From assembly GCA_017562135.1 (NCBI GenBank), contig QEYB01001208.1, positions 620,001-684,000 on the forward strand: a stretch of 64,000 nt of DNA, read 5' to 3'. The DNA comes from Dipylidium caninum. Its lineage: Eukaryota > Platyhelminthes > Cestoda > Cyclophyllidea > Dipylidiidae. This document shows, piece after piece, positions 38,052 to 49,300 of this stretch (within the stretch, counting starts at the first letter, position 1; every line of letters begins with the position of its first letter). A model generated the notes under the pieces. The model was not told the DNA's origin, ran no database searches, and saw only the letters and a list, made by a program, of their open reading frames with translations. Both the position numbers and the translations under genes were made by a program.

Positions 38052-38146
38052 TTAGGGAAGAAATATACTAAACTGAGTCTCAATTTTCTCATCCATGCTT
38101 TGCAATGTCTTACTATTAGACGGCTCTACTAATACTATACCCCCAT
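38052..38146 (-). CDS. Terminal exon of an unidentified minus-strand gene
   Basis: After an ATTTCAG acceptor the frame reads G-G-I-V-L-V-E-P-S-N and ends I-E-T-Q-F-S-I-F-L-P before TAA at 38054-38052. A 23-nt piece upstream (38201-38223, Y-K-K-K-I-L then a GTGATA donor) joins in phase to give I-L-D-G-G-I-V-L. Further upstream, several short protein-like stretches with GT/AG sites occur up to about 38900. Examples are M-K-R-T-T-Q-P-L near 38895 with a GTAAGT donor, and K-W-H-R-L-I-T-I-Y-D-E-Q near 38690. I could not chain these into one frame. The family is not recognised. Confidence 0.35.
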
Positions 38147-38940
38147 CTGAAATAATACGGCCAAGTTCGCATAGTTAGTACAAGATCACGGTTGTATCAC
38201 CCAATATTTTTTTTTTATAAAATCTGTCACAAACTTTAAACCATTAGAATTCAAACGCCGCAGGCGATACTTTCACTACTAGCCTCGTGACGATGGCGGC
38301 TACTTGCCTCTTCACATGCCAAAGATTATCATTTTGTGTATACCACATCATATACAACTTAAAGAACCCCACAAGAAGACCATCAATTATGTAATTAGTG
38401 AGCACGGTGATTAATGTTATTCTCAAAATGGCATCGATAATGCGTCTCAAGCGTTGTTAAGAAATTCCTCTAAACTCTCTTATAATACAATAAATCCCGC
38501 AGGTACATCACTCTCGGTATCTTATTCGAAAATATTTAAGGTAGGGGATGGATAAGAAGTTCTAAATCTCCCTTCTCACCTAGACCCATCAAACAGGCCT
38601 GTTTCATCTCGAATTTGGAGCCGATATTACGGAATGTCTGGGTACATTTGAAATTTTGCTCATCGTAAATCGTGATAAGGCGGTGCCATTTTACTTGAAG
38701 TGCTCATAATTGCCGCGTAATAATTTCATAATGGTATAGATAGTACCCAAACTTCCTCCAGTGATCTATTGCACAGCAAAGGAGAGCTTATTATTATGAA
38801 CTTACCCGCGTAGTTATGCTTAATGTAACCGAAACTGCCGCTAAATTACACTTTCCATATACGTTGTAACTCAATGGCTGCGTTGTGCGTTTCATACAAT
38901 CTTTATTGTAAAAATACAAAATTGACACCTAAACGAATGT
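38147..38940 (-). other. Dense block of possible micro-exons upstream of PSMB6
   Basis: Minus-strand frames here read as protein-like in short runs, broken by stops. Canonical-looking sites include GTAAGT at 38805 and a CAATAG acceptor before 38765, a possible 40-nt intron. This resembles the micro-intron style of PSMB6 and IFT43. Exon borders remain unresolved, and part may be noncoding. Confidence 0.3.
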
Positions 38941-40358
38941 TGTTTGACTTATTAGACTAACTTAACTCTCGTGCTTGCTCGTACTTTTAATCGCCTGATT
39001 TTTTTTGCAAGGTGAACTAGCGTAGGCTCTTAGCTTCTGGTTGACTTGTCGTTACGGAATGCCGTGCGTCGTCTGATTTGGTGTATACTATGCTTTCCTT
39101 TGTTTCTGAGTTTATTTGCACCGTTTTGCAGCACTCCTTTCATGATATGAGGGTTATTTGATTGTGTTGCTATAGGGGATTCTTGTTACTATAGATGTGC
39201 CCCTAATAATTGGGATGTGGCTTGTAATCCCCTTGCCATACACATAGATGTTCTATTATATACCGCGGCTATTCTTTTTGCCTGTGGCATATATTTAGAT
39301 AATTTACCGAGCGCTAATCTTATAATACCTTGTTCTTCTCCGTCATTAATTTCTTACAGTTTTTCCTGACGTTCACATGGTTGTTTTTGAAACTTTTGTA
39401 AATGCATATCTGGCTTGATTTCGATACATTTTGTTTATTCTTTCGGAGGTATGTTATGATAATGCTTTTGTACTCTGTATTTCGGGAGCACAAGATTGTA
39501 AGGATTTCTTTCAGCTTTGTCCTCGTTTAATGGTATCCCCACTCCCTCTATCGAGATTTTTCTTTGCTAGATACATTTATATTTTTAACGTGATATCATT
39601 TTCGATGTCCCATGTTTGCTACAACTATGTGTGTGCTTATATTCCTCATGTCTCTAAATCACAATTGTGCAATTTGTGCATAACTTGAGATTTTTTAATT
39701 AGTTCACATTGATGTCTTTAGTTCTATATATAGCCCTGTCGTGTCATTATGTGTTATTTGTCTCTTTTACGTATAGGAAGAACGCATTAGGATTTGGTGC
39801 TTTTTTTGGGCAAGGATTATTTTCCACAGTTAACAATAAGGTGCTTTATTCCAGCACGTTTTGCGACTGAGTAGTTCATATAAATAAGGGTTAATTTATC
39901 GTTTGAAATTTTATATATTGGAACGTAGGGTATTACACTGACAACGAGGCGTAGCAAAAAACCGGCATACTTAATCACATAAGTCTTTCATCTCGCTTCT
40001 CATCCTTCACTTGTGCTCATAAATTTTACGTTATCTTTGATAAGTAGTATGTACCTTAAGTGGGCAAAATGATTTGGTTGTTTTGTGGGTCTTTTATAAA
40101 TTTACTTTTCTTTCATTATTTTTGTCTCGCGATATTACGTATTGTTTTAAATTCAGCGTTTTAATATTAACCGTTTTTTGATTGAGTTTTTTGTGTTTTG
40201 TTTTTTCCAGCACCATTTGAGACAGTCTTTTGTGAAAATTTGACTTAAATGTAAACCCATGCTTGTTGATCAGTCTTATTAACCATCCTCATCTACTTTT
40301 TAGGTAATCGTGTTTTTCCGTATTTGAAGCATCGGTCCCGTCTTAGCACCTTTTTGCA
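38941..40358 (+). other. Probable 5' region of the srGAP transcript
   Basis: The + strand turns abruptly T-rich here and stays so through the srGAP introns, as expected if transcription toward + starts near 38.95-39 kb. No coding exon was recognised. Acceptor-like TTTTTAG and TTTTTTCCAG sites near 40210-40300 could border noncoding 5' exons. Confidence 0.35.
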
Positions 40359-43300
40359 ATGACTGCTCGCAATTCCCAGAAAGGTATGTCAACTTATTAT
40401 ACCTTACATTGTATACAATTTAGTAATTTTGAGCCCCATATTTATCAAATAGTTGCCTTGCGTGTAGTTATTGTCCTTGATTTTAAAATACTGGCCACCA
40501 TGTCTATTTGGTTACCTCTTATTTGAACACGTAGATGCTTTTATTAAACAGCTTTTATTTGTTCTACTTAATGTTCATTTTTCGTCCTTTCATAAGCGGG
40601 ATTTGACTGTTAAGAACAACTATCATTACGGCATTGAATTTATTTCCTTGTATTTTTGCGTAGACTACATGATGTCATCTGTGTGCTTTTGTTTATCTCT
40701 CTTTTCATTGGCCTTCGTTTTTTACCAATGTTTGGCTTCAGATACCGGTTTGTTAGCCAAGGAATCCGATTGCGCTTTTTGTTTGTTTAACTTATGGGTG
40801 TTTTTGATAATGTAAATTTACGAATACTTGTATATTAAGTGTAGTGAATGTCTGTATGCCTGATTAGTTGTTACCTTTCATATACACACGAGATTACTAT
40901 TTTCTCATTGAGGAGTTAAACTGAAGGCATTTCTTGGGTCTTCTTTCAACCATATTTCGTTAACTCTCTCAGGGATAATGTCGGTGGTTTATGTCTGATA
41001 ATTGGTGCTTTTACTGTTAGAAACCTTATTTCAACCCACTTTTCACCTTTACCAGAAAGTGATTAAGGTCATGATTCCGCTGAATTTTATTGTAAAAGAT
41101 ATCTGTCAATAGTCTCATCTCAGCTTCTGCTGTGTTAATTAGTCATCTTGCGCAATGCCTAAGTAATAGTCTTATTCAATAGTTTCCTTAATTTTTTACG
41201 TTTTTATTGGAAATAAAACCTCCTTTTCATTGTTTTTGTCGTAGACCGAAAATGTCCTTGGTTTAATGAGAACCTTTTTGAGAGAGCACTGAATGGGGAA
41301 TATTTAGCATATGGAATATTACTTTTACTTTAACTCTGCTATCTTATGTTCAGTAATCCGTGGAACTCTTGTCTTATAGTTGGTCTTTAATTTTATGAAA
41401 CATGGGAGTTAATATGGGAATTATATAATTAACGTATATAGACTTGCTTCTGTTTTTCACTAAGACAGAATCTAGCTATCTTGTTATCGGCGTTAGGGGT
41501 GAAAAGATTATCTTAGGAGAACTGCCCACACATGAAACTCCATGAGCGTTGTATGCTTGTCATTTTTTCAATATTAAACATCTTATTAAATCCCGTGTTT
41601 ACTCGGTTACCGCTTTAAGCGGCTGTTTTTCCGGGTTGCTTTGCCAATCTAGATCGTTTTATTGATCGAAAACAAAGTATTTATCTTTGACTGTTCTCTA
41701 CTCTGGTTATATTGCCTTTGATTCATTAGCATTTCATTCGCGTTCTTACGCTTGATTATGTTATATAATGCGTAAGGGTTTCTCACGCTAGTTTTTGAAC
41801 TTTATGGCACAGTTGTTGGGTTTTGTTTCCTAGTGATTCGTCTATCATCTTTATTATCATTACAATCATATCTTTTGTGGATCGTATAAATTAATAAGTA
41901 TGAGAAAATTTAGTTTAACTATTGTGATGTAGGAAAAAGATGTTTTGGGAATTCAAACTACTAATGCTTTTTACGGGAACAAAATTACATGCCGCCGAAT
42001 TTTACAACATGAGTTACTAAGTGTTCTATTTAGTCATTTTGCAAAAGCGTTACTGTTTTCACCAAAAAAATTAGCCTTTTATCAAGGACAGGTCGAAAAA
42101 GCAGAGAATTAACAGATGTCTGCCTATAACTTACCCACACGAGCTAATGCTTCACGGAATTCCATCACTACTAAAGTATATGGAAATTTCATAAGTATTG
42201 ATTAGATGTGGAGAATTTATTGTCCTACAAATACACTGCTCGTTCCATTTTTAAGTAAAGGTGATGTGCAAATCCGCTTACACAAAGCATTCCTTCTTCG
42301 CCTATATTGACTAACCAGTCTTAACTCGTACTTTTGCCTTTTCTAACGATTTTTTGGATCCGTTTTTTGTGTTCGGATGTTTTGCTATTTTCGAAATGGT
42401 ATTAGATCTTAATAGTTTGGCATTTTAGAGTGTCCACATTGAGCAAATGTAATTGACGTTGATAAGTGAAATAACATCAATTGAACGAGTCAGCTGTGCT
42501 ACGAAAAGGCGAATTTATTGAATTGACCAAATAGGATGTCTTTCTGTATGGTAAAACTGCTTCTTCTTTGCATGGATGCATCGTGTGGACGTTCAGTTTG
42601 CCTACTAAGTCGCCTCAGGCGTTAGGCTGAGAGCCCAGCGAGGAGCACGAACACTTGTGCCATCGTGCGCGCGCTAATTGGCTGGCCTGTGCCACGTCGA
42701 CCTTGTGGCAGCCTTTCGGACCAGGCGCGCGAGCGCATGAGTCAGCCAGGCTTGGCGGCGGGTTTGCATGCGTTGACTGTGCGGACGTTGGAACGCGCAC
42801 GTGCGTACAGCCCTCGCGTCAAAATGCGTCATCGTTGGGGTTCTCTTCCCCACCCTCCCACTCCCCGTCTTTCAGCGTGTGCTCTGTACTCTTCGTTCCA
42901 TTCTACCACTTTTCTCCTCACCGTTCGACAAAATCTTGTGTTAGTTTTGACAATTATTAACCCTTTTATCCATCCACACATCCAGAAATCTGTTTGATAG
43001 GCGCTTAGGTCTACTGCCTGGTGAACATGGCGCCAATCAACTGTTACTAGGAGTGGTAGAATAAATCCATCCCCTTGTGTCTGTCCGCCTGCGTTGCTTT
43101 TTAGGAGCGACAAGACCCTTGTCGCGGTGACGAATCAAAATTAAATCGACTCAAATCAAAAACTAAGGGAAACACTTAAATGAACTGGCAAGACCTATTT
43201 TACAGTTTTTTTTGACATCTGCATCTTCCAAGGAGAGACCGAATAAAAACAAATTAAACTAAATTGCATCCAGGTACGCTTTAGGTATAGGATGCTCGGA

Positions 43301-46300
43301 ACTTCTCAGTCTCTCCCGTTTCGAGATGCTTGTACATCGCGGTTGGCAAATGAATAATGTTTTTTTTCCTCATTTTAACTCCAAATTTACATCAAAGCCT
43401 GATGTAAACTGCTTGAGCTTTTTTATGCGCACCTTATTCCCCCCCCCCCTCCTCCCCTACTATTAGTAGTCTCATCGTGTATCACGATATGCTTAATGTT
43501 AATATTTTTAAACATTCATGTATTGTGTAAGCCTTGATCTTGACTTGAAGACATAGTACTTTGTCTGAGCTCCTTGGGTCCTCGTCGTCTAACGCTCCCT
43601 CATATTTTACTTTCTAAATAATTTTTACAGAGTTTACGTGGTGCGTACCTAATATCGCATCATTTTATCACTTTTAATTTTTTTTATATCTTTTAGACGA
43701 ATTTGTGCTTTTGAGTTTTGTTTATCTGAGTGGTTGCGTGTTTGAATCAGTTTTTCACGATTTTTTCGTCTTTACCTTTGTCTAAAGTATTAGGTGCTGC
43801 ATTTTCTCATCTCGACTGAATGACCTTTGTGTGTCCAAAGTGTTTGCTGAAGTCCACGTGATGCCGCCGCTACGCAAACCTACTAAGTAGGGTGTTTTAA
43901 CAAAGAAAAAGTGTATCATCCTTTTTATTTTTTTTTAACCAGATACAAACCGAAGCACCTAGCCACCTATTATCATAATTAATGCAAATCATGAATCATC
44001 AAAAAGCACACCGTGATGAGACACTTTTATCAACATATAGGGAAACTGCATAGCCATAGTGACGTTTGTATACCTATCTCATCAAAATCGTGATGAAAGT
44101 AACAAAGATTGGGTAATTCGTGCATTTATAGCGAATATCGTAGATTTGTTTTTTATTATGTGTCTCCGTTAGCGTTAGAACTTAATAGTTCTCGGCGCTG
44201 AAGGTTGTGTGCAAAAGCATAACGTATTTGAAGAAAAACAAAGAAATGATGACTCTTGATTTCATAAACAAGTTAGCTGATGCACTTAAGACATACAAAA
44301 AATGACCTGTTATTGAGCGAAATGTGAAACGCAAAAAGTTAGGGAAGTAGATAACTGAAGTTAATTTACAATATCTTCAATAGCAGTAAATAAACAAGTA
44401 TAAGTTCTTAGATTTATTAAATTTGGGCAGGCATTGGATTATATTTTGACAAGGTAGTGCCACATGCCATAGTAACAAGTCCGAGAATCAGGGCATCCCA
44501 TTCGCAAATCAGTCATTTTCCCCAACCGCTTTGCCACTGGCCAAATTTGGTACGATAAGCGCGAAATCCATCCGACTACGCATCCTTTTTTTGATTGGTG
44601 GGAATTCACCAATCAGCGTGCTTACGACATCATTGGACGTTGACCGTGGCAGTGTTGATGCGCTTGTGTTCGTGCTCCGTCTTCGGCTCGTTGTGCTATC
44701 ACACACGAACAAGTTGACTGGAACGGTGGGAGAGCGCAGCGGGATCTTTGTATTTTATACCCTCGTCTCGCTGGTTAATTGGACTAAACGAGCTCGTCTA
44801 TAGAGCACCTACTTCCCAAAATGCTACTTAAGTCTTTCAACTGTTTTCCAACCGTCTCGCGAATGAATACGGAGGAGATGTTTAGTGAGCGTTTGCTTAA
44901 GGGTCCGTGAATTGTCGGGCTTGAGAAAGGTTTCATTGTAACACCTTATTTTTAGTTTCTCTTATATTTACAGTTTTAATTAAGCCTTCATTAAATATAC
45001 ATCTGAGGTTGCTTCCCATATTTTTTTTGCCTCTTAGTTATCTTTTTAAAACGTTTTGTAGTAAGCGTCACATGCTGATTGACTTATCAAATAAAGTTAT
45101 ATGCTGGTGTTAATTATCTTAATTTAACACATTCCACAAACAAAACGTTAGCAAGGGCTGCAGAAGGATGAGGGACACTTTTCCAATCAATTAGAAAGCG
45201 TTAAATATGTTTCGCTCTCATGACAAGCAGTCACCAATTGTAAACAGCCAGAACAGTGCTTTGTTTACATATCTTACCACAAAGTGGCAGCAAGCGCTAT
45301 AATCTAAGTTTCTTAGGTATTTGTGAAAGTATTTACGGTCACGCTCTGAGCGTTATCACTTAAGTAATCGTCCATTGTCCTCTTTTCGGGCGATTCGCTT
45401 ATTTGTTGATATTGGTTGTGGTTTTAAAACTTACTCAAATTCAGTTCTATTTTAAGGTACCCTTATATACGCTGCTAGTGACATTCCAAAAATGCTCCTT
45501 TAAACTGCGTTCTGGTACGGGTTTTATTCTGAAAATTTTTTAATAGTTATCTTCTTCTTGGTAGCACCTAGGTAACTATTTGATGACCGTACTAGTCGTG
45601 TGGTTTCGAAGAGGACATTTTTCGAAAGATTCGATGGTATGCATGTCGATTATCCTTTGGTTTCATTTGTTTGCATTCGAAAATACTGGCCTGAAATCGG
45701 GAAGAAACTACGCAATCCTACAGACTGTCTTTGTTTTAGTGTAACATTAAACACAATCTCTCCGATATCCGCAGTTTGTGTAATTGTTTGGTGCCTGCCA
45801 TGAATTTTGCTACGATATCGTGCTGATTAGTCGCAGTTATACCGAGCAAATCCCGGATTGGTCAAGGTTAATTCTGTCAAAACCTCAAAAATTTTTGTCT
45901 TTTAAAATTTCTTGATGCTTTCACTAAAAATCGTTGTCGGAATTTCGCTTATCTGGGTATTATTGTTCGCGTATAAAGCTTAAAATATCCATTTGAAGTG
46001 GTTAAGACGATTAATTAAAACTGTGTTTTTTAAATTACTTTTATCTACGCCTTCGTTCTAACCATCGTTTATACCACTTTTCACATCCAGATACGTACTG
46101 CATGGTGTTCAACTTCGTTAAAAGTCTAACTGGTTTTATCAGATTGATAATGTTAACAGTTATTCAATTTGCAAACCATTTATTTTTAATAAAAGGGCCA
46201 CTATGATTCATCAATAAATGTTGTTTTATTACATTAAACAATGTTTGTGTGAGCGTTAAACTGTAAGTTTTTTTGTTTTGGATTTTTTGACTAACTCCAT

Positions 46301-49300
46301 GCCCTACTTCACTTGTCTCTAGTGCTAACACAATGGCGCCTTTCCATAACGTTTGCGTCCTTAAAAAATAAACTTATTGAATACGTATAAATTAACTGTC
46401 TATGGCTTGAATCAGACCGCTTCACATGCATTCCAGTATTGACGTTTCTCAATATAATCTATTGTTAATTTCCGGGGTATGGGATGCTCTTGGTGTGTCG
46501 ATGTTCGTACTGAGACCTTTTTTGACACTGCGCTAATTCAGGCGTATGACCGGCCTAGCCATTCGTATCCCAACCACCGTGCAATGAATGATTTATTTTA
46601 TTGTCACCCGTTGCAAAAGCTTTACTTTTTGGTAGTATGCAGCTCCTCGTTCTGCGTTCGGGCCCAGTGCTCCCTTATTAGAAAAGTAATAAACCACCAG
46701 GTGTAAGACCAATTGCATAGTGCAAAGACCTTGGCACAAATTTGCATGCACCAGGTTATTTCGAACGAGGAGTGTTTGAGCTAGACTTACCCAAGTGCAG
46801 ACGGATAATTTGTTTAAATAATGCTTAATGTAATACCCATGTGTAAACATTATTCTCGCCATACTCTTGAATTTTTCTCACACAAAATATCAATCGTGAC
46901 ACTCGAAAGACTTCGAAATTTGCTTTTTATCTTTCTTGCTTACTTTATATATCACAGTCGTTTATTTTATTGAAAAATGTATGAATAACTGCGCTTAGTT
47001 TGCCTATTTCCAGGCTTTAATTTCTAGCTTCTTAAAGATGTTGGTTGATTGGTCTTTTATTCGCATTTCTCGTACTTGTAAATGGGTAGTGATTTGGGTT
47101 CAGAAGTCGTATTAAGGGATAACTAGTGATTGCGTATTTCCCGCCATTCATAATGCAACCTTTTCCACGCCCCTTTAAACCAATGCATTATAAAATGATT
47201 CATTTTGCTTCCTCTTGTGAGGGGTAAGTCATTTCCCCGTAAAGCATGCTGTGCATTTAATGCAGATATTTTATTTACCGTCTAATGGACGCTACAATTA
47301 CTTCTCTGGAGATATCCATCTTTTCATACCTATAATTTGATTTGTCAATAATTAAAGCCGCAACTCCTAGTTGAACTTGAGGTTACAGTCAAATTGTATA
47401 GTTTAGCTTTTTCGATTTACATTCCAGTGGGAGTGCAGTGTCAGAGCCCATTTCTCCCGTTTCGATGGGTTGGTACACTATTTTTACACACGGTTACTCG
47501 TGAGAGATCACAGCTTCTGCTTTCATATGCTGGCGTTTCATTTGCCAGTGCCATAGACCCTAGGCCGCCAACCCTGATTGGTTGCATTACTCACTTGAGT
47601 ACTATTGGGTGGTTTCATTGGAAGCGCGTGTGTAGGCCATTGCGGCGAAACAGCTGATCAGGTGGGAAGCACATGCACGCCAAGTATCTAACATGCGCGT
47701 GTACATATGCAAATGATGCGGCATAATGCATAGTCCTGGTCCAAATTTTGATACTGTCAGTTTCATTCGGAGGTTTTCATTGCGCAAGAAGAGGTGGCCT
47801 GATGATTATGTGCCTGCAGGGTGTAGGCGTAGCACCATAGCTAGGCGGAAATCCAGCAATACGCTTTCCTCGCCAATCTCGTCTTGTTTTGTCTTTTCTT
47901 CCGTCACTGCCGTCGTTGCGCCACCTCCCCCGTCCCAACCTCTCACTTCCTATACCGTGGCAGAATTGAGAGCTCAGTTCTCTGAACAGCTCAAATGCCT
48001 CGATTCCAAGCTCGATCTCGATGTCACAGTGATGTCAGAACTTCATGAATTCTACCGCCGCCGCGCTCTTGTTGAACAGGAATATTCTGACGCGCTAGCG
48101 AAGCTTGTCAATTCTCTCAAGCATAAACATTCTTGTGAAACTGGAAAGTAAGTTTCTTTTTCCTCTTCATTCTTCACATTTTACGATTTCAGCAGTAGTG
48201 TTTCTTGTAGTCGTAAATAAGGTGTCGTTTGTTGCAACTCATACCTGTGATATGAGCGCCATCAAGTTTATCTATTAACAAGTTTACTTGAATGCATTTT
48301 AATTTTTCTTTCACTACTTAATGCTTTCAATCTTTTTCTTTCACAAATAACCTTAAATTAACCGCGTGGATGATCATTTTATTCTCTCCGGGAGATGACA
48401 TGTTAACTTCCCGGAATGAATGTTTATTCTTCTTTCATGTTTATATTGGAAACTTTGCCCCTACGTTTCTCAGCTTCCTATATCAAGCTAACTACCTTAA
48501 TGAAAGTGAGACTCATGGTATCTAGAAAACTGTCAATAATGTTTTAGTGGTTGCCCTTAGCAGATCTTGATTCTCATTCTATTTTCGTAATAGGCGTCTG
48601 GTATGTTGTTGATCTCAATAGTGCTTACTTCTTGCGGGGTAAGAGCACTTTGCACATTATACCCCAGCCGTATGACTGGCAACTAATCCAGAATGCCGTA
48701 ACTGAAAGAGTTGGAATACGAGCTCAATTTGTATGCTTTTGGTAATTCTAATACTAGGCATTTCCATTGGGGTTTAAGCCACTTGCTCTCGTTTCCCATA
48801 ATGGTTATTTGATTTTTTACCTGTGATCTTTTATTTAGTGGTTTGATTACAAAAGTGGCAAGTCTGAGTGTTGCTTGATTAGAAAGCAAGTACTAAGTGT
48901 AATAAATTGACAGTTTTTCCTCACTTACGGGCATTTTGCATTGACAATTGGTTTCAACTAAGTTTTATGAATGAAGTGTATGCTCTCATTCGCAAATTTT
49001 TATTGCCAAATTGACATTTTTTACCATATTACGCTCTTTGGTCTACAGTTGGCGGTATTTGAGTCTATGCAAAGGTAATGACGGGTAACAGTTAAGTGAC
49101 ATTGTCATTATTTTTTGCTCTTCTGCATATGTCATCATGTTTGGCTTTAGTTGGAGGAAGGCGAATTTCTCTAGAGTATCAAATTCACTTTCTAAAGTTT
49201 TTTTCTGCGTTATGCTTTTCCATTGTGTCGGGAATCTATTGGATGGAGGGCCATTTAATACTACTAACATCTGGTCTATTCATTCGCTAAAAGTTCAGTT

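Larger units (their letters stand above)
40384..47963 (+). other. First long intron of srGAP, with regulatory-looking islands
   Basis: T-rich on the + strand. No coding exon was recognised. Islands that differ from the background lie at 42600-42960, 44470-44810 and 47450-47930. The last would be the 5' region and start of an alternative transcript with ATG 47726. A poly-C/CCT run lies at about 43440-43458. Confidence 0.5.

Noticed and set aside
40471..40815. 114-aa hydrophobic ORF
   Set aside because: Phe/Leu-rich translation of T-rich intron DNA, which mimics membrane segments; no ATG context or family match.
43440..43458. Poly-C/CCT run as a possible structured element
   Set aside because: A simple homopyrimidine run with no regular G-tract spacing for a quadruplex; similar runs recur elsewhere (about 52711).
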